Below, in pieces: positions 46,425-56,441 of a stretch of DNA of 64,000 nucleotides. Source of the stretch: Gaeumannomyces sp. JS-464 (taxonomy: Eukaryota > Ascomycota > Sordariomycetes > Magnaporthales > Magnaporthaceae). The first letter of the stretch is position 1. Each line of letters starts with the position of its first letter. Location of the stretch: assembly GCA_002197995.1 (NCBI GenBank), contig NGZR01000003.1:5456001-5520000 (forward strand), written 5' to 3'. The notes under the pieces are model-generated. The model was not told the origin of the DNA. It ran no database searches and was given only the letters and a program-made list of their open reading frames with translations. The position numbers and the translations under genes are program-made.

Positions 46425-48311
46425 CTAGTACACGAAGCGGAAATCTAGTCTCTTGTTACCCTCCTTCTCTCTCGCGGCATGATCATTCTGATATGCCATC
46501 CTCTCCTGGTGCGACATGGCGCTCCACTTCTCTTCCTTTTTCTTATTGAGGTGGCATAGGACCTGGCGCTGCACGACGAAAGCGACAAGGCTGGCGGCGC
46601 AGATGGAGATCAGCACGGCGTTGCCGGTCTTGTAGTATGGCGCGTCCCACGACCGGTAGATCTGGGAGCTGATGAGCGAGCCGATCTGCACGACGACGTT
46701 GTACGTGGCGGCCGTGACGGCGCGCTTCTTAACGTCGAACGTGTTCTCCGAGATCCACGAGGACACTATGGGTGGAAGTACGGGTAGCCCGTGACGAGCG
46801 TGACGAGCGAGAAGCGCTCCCAGGGCCGGCCGCCGTCCGGGATGGCGAGCATGGCGGCCAGCAGGGGCAGGATCCAGCCCTCACCAATGATACAATGCAA
46901 AGTGCGCTCATTGAAGTAGTCGCTGCTAAAGGCGAGGGCCAGCATAGTGATGATCTGCAGCGCCGCCGACGGGATGGTGAGCATGTTTGAGGCGAAGGTT
47001 GAGAAGCGAAGTTGGCGAAGTTGGTACGTTAGATAGGCCTGCACCGGGCTCGCGGGGATATAGGCGATTAGCCCGATGAGATACAGTCCCCAGACTGAAG
47101 GGTCTCGCCAGGCGTCGAGGATGTCCTTAGTCTTGACGGGCTCCTTGAGGGATGTCAGTCCTTTGGCCGGGTCGTCCCGTAGGATTCGCTAGTATAGAGG
47201 GCGCGGTTAGGCTTTATTCTGCCTGCTATGCAGATCCGGTCTTGATCACTTACGTTCACCATAATAACCTCCTCCCGCTCAGTGTACCAGGAGCTCCGCC
47301 AAAGACCGCCCTTAGTTCCAGTTGGAGACGTCGGTAGATAAAAGAAGGACTGTGGTGTTTTCAAACGTTAGTTGCGCAGCTGAGAAAGCAGCCCCATGCC
47401 AGGTACCAGCAGAGATTACTCACAACGAAGGCAATAATACAAGTCAGTAGTCCCTCCAGGAGGAAAAGCCAAAACCAGCCCGTGTGGCCTCCAACACCAC
47501 GCATTTGAAGGATGCCCGCAGCGAGTAGCGCCGATATGACGCGCGCGACGCTCAGCGTGGACCAAAAAGCCGCCAGTCTTACAGCCAGCTCTTTGGACGT
47601 ATAGAAATATGTCGCGAATAGGATGGTGGCTGGTCATACGAGTTAGTAGTCGACACCATAGAAATAAGTGTCACTAGGAGAGTGGCTTACCAGGGATGAA
47701 GCCGCCCTCGCACAAGCCGATGAAGGCCCTGGTAGTGTAAAAGCTGGACCTAGAGTTTATCCATGCTTGGGCCCACGCTATTTGTGCAGGAGAAATCCGT
47801 GTTAAGAAACAGCTTTTGCGGAAAACCAGTCCGAATCCTAAGGGTGGGAAGACTTACAAACAGTCCCCCAAGCCATCATCAAGCTTGGCAAGATGTATTT
47901 AAAGCCATAGCGCTTGGCGAGCACCTGGACGGGGAACTCAGCAGCGAGGAAGCAGAAGAGCTGGACCGTGGCGCCGTTATTGTAGTCGTCGGTTGTCAGG
48001 CCCAGATCACCAAGGATGTTGTCTGCCAGCGCATTGGACAAGTTGCCGCGGTCGAGCTGCAGGCCAAAGAACATGAGGCAGAGCCACGAAAGCAGGTACA
48101 TGTCCGTTTTGCGCACTACCCGGCGCTCCTCCTGCTTGGTCCATGTCGCCGTGGGGTCAAAGCGGTGGCGGCCTTCGTACGTCTCATGCGGCGGGAGCAC
48201 ATCGCCCAGGTTCTCGCGGCCGACGAGGACGTTGTCGACGTGCGAGACCGAGGAGCCGTCGTGCGCGCCGTGCTCCGAGGCGGGCTTCCTGCCGGGCTCT
48301 TTTGTCGACAT
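46425..48311 (-). CDS. MFS transporter, allantoate permease (Dal5) / Soa1-like family
   Basis: This is a multi-exon membrane carrier of the anion:cation symporter branch. Exon 1 (48311-47858) has a hydrophilic N-terminus, then VVRKTDMYLLSWLCLMFFGL and QLDRGNLSNALADNI. Exon 2 starts at 47777 with RAFIGLCEGGFIPG, the fourth-helix signature of Dal5-type carriers. Later exons give ATYFYTSKELAVRLAAFWS, the central loop with REEVIMVNRILRDDPAKG, VWGLYLIGLIAYIPASP and YLTYQLRQLRFSTFASNM. The end has YRSWDAPYYKTGN, the YRxxDAPxYxxGN motif of the family. One base is missing at a C3 run near 46767 (GYPYFHP, then IVSSWISEN in the next frame). The family imports allantoate, nicotinate, biotin, cystine or, for yeast Soa1, sulfonates. 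Its 5' end faces a TauD-type dioxygenase. Confidence 0.88.
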
Positions 48312-49590
48312 GGTCAACCGTCCCGATCGGGCGAGTTTGGCAGTAGACGAACGGGCTGTTGCCAGAGCTGGAGAGTGGCAGCGCGGTTGCTCACGCCAGG
48401 GGTGGGCAGCAGCCAATACGACAAAGCTGGCCTCACAGCTGATTATATGACGACAAGTTGCCTACTACTCCCCGGAGTCCCCTGGTCTGTAGCTAAAATT
48501 TGCACATGGCGACATCGGCCAGGGAGGGTTGCGCTGGCTGGCTCCCAAGGGGATACGGAATGCCGAAAATGGTAACTGGATCGCCCTTCTCGGGACTCAT
48601 CCGAGCGTTGAAGTTGCATACGTTGCTATCTTGCATCTTGGGAGCAGTGAAATCCTACTTCGTTTACCCGGAGGGCATACCCGGTCCTTTAGTTAACGCT
48701 ACGGAGTACTTTGCTAGACCACCGTTGAAGCCACCTCCCACGACTAGGTTGAGTGTTCAGGCGGCCCTGGAGCCATCGCAGACCACATCTGGAGTGTACC
48801 TAGTACCTTGTAGACAATACACGGAGATTCGGCTGAGGACCGGGCAACGAGCGGCGGGTCAACAAAGCACACACGCAATCTCCTGGGATGCTCTCATGCA
48901 CAGCGGGTGGGAACAGGTGCGGGCCATCGAGGCCAGCGTCTGGGGTCGGATGCGGGAAGAGTGCGGGCAGCAGTGCCATTCGGGGCCGACTGGCCCAATT
49001 GCCTCATCGCGGTGGGCGCTGGCGCGATTGGCATTGGCTGAGCTAACCTGAGCTGGGGGCTTGCTGGCCGAGTCAAGCAACGATAGTGGACCATCAGCTA
49101 TTGGAACCTCGGCTTTTTGAGGCGTCCAAGTGCCGACTGACCACCAGCCTAGTGCTTCCCTCGAGTTCGGCGTGTCGGCCGGAGTGGCGATGCGGGGGTG
49201 ATCACCGGATGCCCGCATCGTTAGTCCCCAGATGCTCACTATGGCAGGTTCTTGTCCAGCATAGGGGTCCAATGTCCGGATGCCCCAGCCTGCAAGCTCG
49301 TACGTCAAAGAGGCTCCTTGCCGGAAAACTCGAACCATGATCTTTGCTGCAGATGCAAGTGACAGGGGCCGTTTTCCGTGCCGATATTTGCGACGCTGAT
49401 TCTTGTCCTCTCGGGCAATGACTTGACCACGCTCTTCTCCCTCTTGATGGCTTCACTCAATATCTCAAGTATCCTTCCCTGGGGCTAGAAGCAGAATAAT
49501 ACCAGTGCCTTGTCAGCTTTGAGAAGTTCCCTACTTTTCCCTACTTGCCACATCCCTCATTGAATCTGCAGTGAGCCCAGCACTTCCGTC
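48312..49590. promoter_or_regulatory. shared divergent promoter of transporter and TauD dioxygenase
   Basis: These 1279 bases lie between the start codons of the leftward transporter and rightward dioxygenase genes. No coding frame or specific factor site is convincing by eye. The assignment rests on gene orientation only. Confidence 0.45.
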
Positions 49591-50987
49591 ATGCCATCTG
49601 CCAACTTGTCTCTGACCGAGGTTCCGACGGATGGAAACATCTTCGGAGGCAAGGCCAAGGCTAGGACAAGAAACCTCCAGCCTCTTGTGTACTCTGGCTC
49701 CCTAGATGGCTACAAGCAATCCGATCTGACACCCGTCATCGGGAGGGAGTATGAGGGGCTCCAGGTGGTCGATCTGCTCAAGGCGGACGACCAGGTAATC
49801 CGAGACCTTGCCGTAACAAGTCAGTCAACCCCAAAATGCCGATCCTGCGGGGTTTTACTTGTGCCGGCCGGGCCCCAGACACCGGCCAGAACATTTGAAC
49901 TGACTCCCCTCTCCAGTCTCACAACGTGGTGTTGTCTTCCTGCGGAACCAAGATGTTACGCCGACGCAGATGAAAGATTTCATGCTGAGGCTAACAGCCC
50001 TCGCTGGTTGCGTGCGTAATTCACCCGGGGCCCAAGGATCCCTTGTGCCTAGACTGACAAGTTGCTAGCCTGAATCATCTGACCTGCACGTCCATCCCTG
50101 ACCGAGGAGGGATCGGAGCTGGGCGACCAGATCTCCGTCATCTCGTCCGAGAAGCAGAAAAAGGGAGGTGGGCTCACGCACCAGCTCTCGGACGTGACGC
50201 GCCTTGCGTCGGCGGGCTGGCACACCGACATCTCGTTCGAACCTGTGCCTTCCGACTACGCCATGCTCAAGATCCACACACTGCCGGCCACCGGCGGCGA
50301 TACCTTGTGGGCCTCGGGCTACGAGATCTACGACCGCCTCAGCCTAGCGATGCGCAAGATGCTCGAGGGCCTTACCGCCACGCACGATGCGACCTTCTTC
50401 CTCGACGAGGCGGAGAGGTTAGGGAACCCGCTGCGTGAGGGCATCAGGGGCAGCCCGCTCAACCACGGGAGGGGACTGAAGGCTGTACATCCTGTCATTA
50501 GGACGAACCGTAAGTCTTGTTGCATCTCTGGCAAGACTGGAAGACGACGTGGAACCATGAATGCTTACCATGACACATGCAAAATAGCCGTGACGGGGTG
50601 GAAGTCGGTATACGTTAACAGGGATTCACCAAGCGCATCAACGGCATCACGCGCGACGAGTCGGACCTGCTCCTCCCCTACCTCTTTAACCTGGTGACGC
50701 AGAACCACGACGCCCAGGTCCGCTTCCGCTGGCGCAAGAACGACCTCGCCATTTGGGACAACCGGAGCACCTGGCACTGCGCCACCTATGATTATGAGGA
50801 GGCCCGCGCCGGCGACAGGGTCGCGTCCCTGGGAGAGGCGCCGTACTTGGACTTGACGAGCCGCAGCAGGAGGGAGGCGTTGGCGGCCGAGGAAGATGAT
50901 GGGAAGGGGCCGCAGGAGGAGGGAAACGGAGAGCCTCGCTCGGGGAAGAGGCGCGGGTTATGTAAGCACGAGGGGAGAGAAGCTTAA
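49591..50987 (+). CDS. TauD-type Fe(II)/2-oxoglutarate dioxygenase (sulfonate/taurine)
   Basis: Four exons (49591-49819, 49917-50011, 50069-50509, 50588-50987) encode about 388 residues once two single-base gaps are restored. The fold is the jelly-roll of 2-oxoglutarate dioxygenases that release sulfite from sulfonates. The N-terminus carries YEGLQVVDLLKADDQVIRDL, then SQRGVVFLRNQDVTPTQMKD. The metal-binding HxD is in SAGWHTDISFEP. The distal His is in WDNRSTWHCATYDY, and the 2-oxoglutarate-binding Arg is in the adjoining EEARAGDRVASLG. Frame faults are at a C3 run near 50092 (DLHVHP, then LTEEGSELG) and at G3 50621-50623 (VYVNR, then GFTKRINGITRDE). Active-site residues are complete, so the enzyme is probably functional. 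Exact substrate (taurine, isethionate, alkyl sulfonate or 2,4-D-like ethers) is not decided. Confidence 0.9.
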
Positions 50988-51714
50988 AAATAGCCCGAAG
51001 GAAGCATGTAGGTTGGCTGTTGTGGCTGGTAGGTCAATCGAGGTACTAGTGGGGCTGCAAACTTTTCGGCAGCGGTTGGCAAAACGGTAGGGGGGTTGTG
51101 ATTGGCCAGATTAGTGGTCGCGTGACAAAGATACCATTCGTGACTCCCGTCTCTGACACGAAAAGATTCCCGCCCCAAATACTCGTTGACCCTCGAGCCA
51201 CAACGCCCAGCCACAACGTCCAGGCCAAGGCCCAAGAACAACTTTTTGCGACCTGCCTAAGCCACTGACCGGAGACACCCAGACAGACAGTTGAGTTGTG
51301 ATGCAGCCGCTGCATAACCAACCAGATTGCACCTGCACCTCCCGAACCTAAACCTCCAAAAAATCGAGTCCAGATTCGGGGATAGCCAGGACGCGCGCGC
51401 AAATCAATGGATGGCTGTCTTTGTCGTCTTTGGTAATCGCAATTGAGCCGCCGCTTTCGCTTCGCTCCTTTCTGGACGCTTCTTTGCGTGTTTCCACCAG
51501 AGCTCGCGCTTTGCCACCCTTGCCGCGCGCGCCCATCACCTTCTCTTCATTCCACCCAACCTTCACATCCGCAACGATAGGAAAAGCGACCTGCCTCCCA
51601 GCCGCTTAACGATAAGTCGTATTCATTCCCCGTCGATTAACCAGCGCGCCGATCGTCATCGCCACCCTCCAGACGCGAAAACAGCATAGTCGCATTCTCT
51701 CGACAAAACCCACG
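50988..51714. other. intergenic, nab2 promoter
   Basis: Spacer between two rightward genes. The last 250 bases are pyrimidine-rich as in fungal housekeeping promoters. Nothing coding was recognised. Confidence 0.6.
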
Positions 51715-53403
51715 ATGCCCGAAGTCGCGCTCAACACGCCGCTGGCTGATGCGCTGACAAGCGCAATCACGCCCAAGCTGGCTGAAGTGGGCTGGGGCAC
51801 CGGTGGCGCCGACGATGCAGCCCTGGCCGAGTACATCGTCCTGATGCTGGTCAACGGCAAGTCGCAGGCCGAAATCGCCACCGAGCTCGCCGGCGATCTC
51901 CTAGGCCTCGGGCCTGATGATCCGGGCGCGCTCGATTTCGCGAAGTGGCTATTTCAACAAGTCGACCTCCTGAAGGCCCAAAGCGCGCCGAGCGCCGAGG
52001 GTGATGCCGCTACCGCGACATCACAAGGTGGTGATCAGGACACAGAAATGGGCATGGCTGCCGATGCGCCGGAGAAATAAACGCGTACGTTCATCCTTTC
52101 CTAGAGAACCGCCCTTGGCTCATTACACTAACCTGGACGTATTTCTGTCGTACAGACCTACCGGCCCAAAGGCGATGAGGAATGGGAACACCAGCAACAG
52201 GGGCAACCCGCGCGACAGGCGAATGATGGGTCAGATCAACCGTGCAATGGACAGGACACAAGAAAATGTGCTTCATCGGACACGCGGCAATGACAGGATC
52301 AACAGCCACGCGCGCCAACCACCAAACGGTCCGCGGGGTGGTCTCGGCCGCCAAGCGCGCGGCGGCCCCATGAACATTAGGGGCGCGAGCATCGCATGCA
52401 TGGCTACAGCAATGGGCGGTGTGATGCCACCCGGAGGACCCCCGGGTATGAACGGGGGATGCCACCAGGCATGAACAACGGCGGCCCCTGGATGCCGGGG
52501 CCAAACCAGGACCCCCAGATTGGGCTCTTCCACATGCTGGAGCAGCAGAATCAAATGATGCAGCACCTTCAACAGCAGTTGAACCAGCAGATGATGATGC
52601 AACAGCAACAGCAGCAGGGCCCGAATGGCTTCCGCCAGCACCCGGGCCGGCCGCTCTCAGAGCGCGTGCAACACAGGAGCAACGGCAACAACGGCAGCAA
52701 CGGCAACTTCCGCAAAGGTCCGCACCACAGCCAGAACGGCGGAGAGCCAAAGCCCGCTGATGGCGCGCAGGACGGCGGTGCCGAGGATGCCGAGGCGGGC
52801 GAAGATGCTGAGATGGGCGGGCAGAGCAAGCGAGAAGCGCCAAACCCCAAGGAGACGGTGTGCAAGTTCAATCTCAGCTGCACCAACAGGGAGTGCAAGT
52901 TCGCACATCAGTCGCCCGCAGCATCGCCGGGGACGACCGTGGACGTGACAGACTGGTGCAGCTACGGGGCGGCTTGCAAAAACCACAAGTGCGTCGGGGC
53001 GCACGCGTCGCCGGCGGCGCGTTCGGCGCACCAGAGCCAGCAGGACTGCCGCTTCTACCCAAACTGCACGAACCCGCACTGCACGTTCCGGCACCCGAGC
53101 ATGCCGCCATGCCGCAACGGCGGCGACTGCTCGGTGGTGGGCTGCAAGTTCACGCACGTCAAGACCATGTGCAAGTTCCGCCCGTGCACGAACCGGTTCT
53201 GTCCCTTCAAGCACGAGGAGGGCCAGCGCGGTACTTTCCAGGACAAGGTGTGGACGGCGGACGGCGCGGCGCACCTGAGCGACAGGAAATTCACCGACGA
53301 CGAGGCGCCCGTAGAGGACGTGCTACCAGGGGTCGACAACGGCACCGGCGGCGCGGCGGACTCTGATATGGCGGCGTCGGAAGCGGTTGCCACGACAAAC
53401 TAA
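51715..53403 (+). CDS. nab2: nuclear poly(A) RNA-binding protein Nab2, two frame faults
   Basis: Nab2 coats poly(A) tails, limits their length and helps export mRNA through Mex67/Mlp1. Exon 1 is 51715-52084 and exon 2 is 52156-53403, with a 71-bp intron (GTACGT, CTAAC branch, ACAG). The N-terminal PWI-like helical domain is LADALTSAITPKLAEVGWG to AKWLFQQVDLL. An RGG/RG-containing, Pro/Gly/Met-rich linker and a poly-Gln/Met tract (MLEQQNQMMQHLQQQLNQQ) follow. The C-terminus has five or more CCCH fingers: CKFNLSCTNRECKFAH, CSYGAACKNHKCVGAH, CRFYPNCTNPHCTFRH, CRNGGDCSVVGCKFTH and CKFRPCTNRFCPFKH. Two bases are missing, at CCGG near 52070 and at G5 52454-52458. Restoring both gives 539 residues and an in-frame join at INAPTGPKAMRNGN. 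Confidence 0.92.
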
Positions 53404-54617
53404 CGACAAGTTTTACGATAATGGCTAGAAGTTACTGTTTTGGGAGCTGTCGCTGTGTCTGTTACATGGGCTGGACGGTGAGGACGATGGATACAAACAG
53501 GGAAACAATTATGGGTGTCTTGCCGACTAGCAGAGACTACCTAGGGAGACATCGGATGGAATAGAGTCAACCTTAGAGTAACGAGGAGGGTGGCTTTCTT
53601 GCGGGTGCCTCGCACCGGCCCAACTGTACTATGAAGATGAAAAAAAAGAAAAGCATCAGTTTCCCTCCTTATCTGTGTGTTTCGCGTCCCCGTTGGTTTT
53701 AGGGGCCATTTTTTTATAGAGCATGGAATGCATGGGACGGCATCGGCGGTTTTAATGATGATTTTGATTACCTCTGCTGATCCCCTTGAAAAAAGCGCCC
53801 CCGTGTATGTCCAAGAAGATGTCACCCTCAATCTGTGTCTTTATCTCCTTTTCTAATGAAGTCGGGTGCCACTTGTTGACGTGGTTGTCGCGGAGGCAGA
53901 TATGCCTCCAACCACCCCCGTCCCGCGCTGTGTAGGTACCTACCTAGATGCAGGTACGCAGGGGGCCTGCAAAGTCTTCGGACTGCCCGAACGCCCCGGA
54001 CCCGAGCATGGGCTCCGGCGCACGCCCAAGATTCTGGGCCTCCTCATGGGCAACGAGCCCGGTCCCGGGTGATGCGGTTATTCCGCCGCGGCTAGGTGGT
54101 GGGTAGGCTCATGCGTTTCTCGGACGGGGGCCAGCCAGCGTCTAGATGGCTGGTGCACCAAGACGAGTCTTGGGTCGGGTGGGAAGACAAAGCCACTTAT
54201 CTCTACGGAACTGGTAGGAATGGAAAGCTCAGGCATGAAGGGCAGCTACGGCAGGTCGTGGTCGACGGATTAGCCGGATGGAGTGAAGGAAAACAAAGAG
54301 TCGCCGCGGTGCCTGTATTTCCGAGGTCGTGGCCGCTGGGATGTAACCAGTAATTTTGCAGGTATCATTTGTTTTCCAACTCAGATGAGCCCCTTGCCGT
54401 ATTATACATGTAGTCGAAAGTGTGTCCCCTTTATTCTGGCGGGTAGGAACTGGAAGGCTCTGTGTCTTTTCAGTTTTGGCCCCTCGTCTCTTAACTCTCC
54501 CCGCATTCCCTTCTCGTATCCCCAGATTCCCTCTTCGTGCAGCTACGCTCTTAGTGGCACCTAAACTCGAAACATCATGCTTGTAACTCGCCTGTCCAGC
54601 TTTGTGAATTCAGACGT
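53404..54617. other. intergenic, convergent 3' flanks
   Basis: nab2 and prp19 converge here. T-rich and mixed sequence without recognisable frames, presumably both 3' UTRs. Confidence 0.6.
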
Positions 54618-56441
54618 CTACGCATCCTCCGCGGCCTCCGCGGCAGGCAGGCCAAAGCTCCACAACGCCGTCACTCTTGACAGCCACGAGGGCCTTGGCG
54701 TCGGGGCCCCAGCCCAGAGCGACGGCGCCAGCCTCGCCCTTGCGCAACAAGCTCCGTCCACGCCTTGGAGCTCTTGTTGTAGCCCTGGATCGAGATGCCC
54801 GAGGGGCCGGCGCCAGGAACAGGAAGCCCGTGTAGTCCCAGGCCAGAGCCGAGACGGCGCCACCTACCTCGAGCGTCTTGGCCCGGGCGGCGTCGCCGAC
54901 TTGCGCAGGTCGAAGACGGTGACGGTGGTCTGCGACTTGGCCACGGCGGCGAACCAGTAGCCGTTCTCGGAAAAGGTGATGGCTTCGATGGGCGCGCCGA
55001 GGGAGAAGGAGGCGGCCTCCTCGAGAGTCTTGGTGTGGAAGAGCTTGATGTCCCCCGAGGTGGTACCGGCGGCGAGGAGGGCACCGTCGGGATGGAAGGC
55101 GGAGGTTGTGAGAGCTGCAGCGAGTAAGACGAGATTAGCTTACTGTGAACCAAGAGAGAAGTGGACTGGGCCGGCAAGTAGCTGAAACTTACGAGAATCA
55201 GTGTATGCCTGGAAGATCTTCTTCAGCGTGCTGAGCTGATAAAGAACAATCCCCCTGTCGGCACCAACCGAGGCCACAATATCGCCTCCAGGATGCAGAG
55301 CCACGGCTGTGACACCGCCCGCATGGTCGGCAAACGATGCAACCTCGCTTCCACTGTCGATAACCTTAACGTTGCCCTTGGTGGTACCCAGGACGACCTT
55401 GGAGCCGGTCCAGATGACGTCCGTAACAGGCTCACCGATCGGGATCGTCCGCTCCACCTTCTTGCCTTCCAGTGAGTAGACGGACAGGTCGCCCGAGAGG
55501 GCACCGACAGCCGCGTAGCCGCCACCGACACCAACCGACGTGGCCTGCGCTACCTGGAGCGGGCCCGAGGCCACCTTGTCCAGCGCGACGATATCATCGG
55601 GGGAGGCCCAGGTTGGGGGCACTGGGCGCTTTTTTCGCGACTTTGAGAGTCTGTAGTTGATCGGAACGGTTAGTCGCCAAGCGCATTCAGACGGCTAGCT
55701 GGGCGGTTACAAGGACTAACAGTTGTGCTGTCTCATCAACGTGATCCAAAACCTCCTGCGGCATCTCGGCGTCGATGGCCATCGCCGAGTCCGCCGCGCC
55801 GTTGGCAGCAGCGGGCGCGGGCGCGGAGACGGTCACCCTGGCCAGAGCATCGCGTGCCTGGTTGCGCTCCTGCGTGAGGCGGGCGATGACTCGGACGGCG
55901 GCGTCGTGCTGGTACAGGGCGTGGGCGAGCTCCTCGCGTGTGCGCGAGAGCTGCTGCTGGAGGTTGTATGTCTCGAGCGCCAGGGAATCCCACTCAGATT
56001 GGAACGTGGCCAGCAGCGCTGGTATCGAGGTCAGGGTCGCGGGCCGCGGGCGCACGACGCGCGAGGATCGTACATCAAGCAGGTCCTCCTTGTCCAAGTC
56101 CTCGTCCGTCCCGGGCTCCTTGCCGTGCTCGTCGATGTACTTCTCGATCAGGCGCTTTTCGTATACCTGGCCTATTCGGAGACCAAAGCGCGTTAGAACT
56201 GTAAACTAGAAAATTCTGGCAGCACACCGTAGGGAAGGGGAATCGACTGTCGGTCGCATGTTATTGGGCGCGGGCGGGACGTTTTCTGCCTGCTGTTCCG
56301 GAGTCGCGACTTACCCGTCTTCTTGGACACGACAGGCTCCTGGGGAGCTTCGCCAGAGACTTTGGCGCAATTGTCAGCGACATGTCTTCAAAAAATGCGC
56401 GAGTCTCGGGGGTGCTGCTTATACTTACTTGCACACAGCAT
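54618..56441 (-). CDS. prp19: pre-mRNA-processing factor Prp19 (U-box ubiquitin ligase), several frame faults
   Basis: Prp19 is the tetrameric U-box E3 ligase of the NineTeen complex, needed to activate the spliceosome. Exon 1 is only 13 bases (56441-56429, MLCA). Exon 2 (56359-56315) reads ISGEAPQEPVVSKKTG. Exon 3 continues QVYEKRLIEKYIDEHGKEPG, completing the U-box. The tetramerisation coiled coil follows (LATFQSEWDSLALETYNLQQ, LSRTREELAHALYQHDAAVR). After another intron come PPTWASPDDIVALDKV and the WD40 propeller (VYSLEGKKVERTI, VASFADHAGGVTAVALHPGG, IKLFHTKTLEEAA), ending VELWSLPAAEAAEDA. The last ~250 bases of coding sequence change frame at least three times (around 54890, 54830 and 54760) though every repeat is recognisable. 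Since Prp19 is essential, sequencing error is the natural explanation. Confidence 0.92.

Noticed and set aside
44244..50987. Secondary-metabolite gene cluster (reductase, transporter, dioxygenase)
   Set aside because: No polyketide synthase, peptide synthetase, terpene synthase or pathway regulator is nearby. The dioxygenase is of the TauD sulfonate type.
51715..53403. nab2 and prp19 as pseudogenes
   Set aside because: All domains and zinc ligands are present and single-base corrections at short runs restore the frames. Both families are normally essential.
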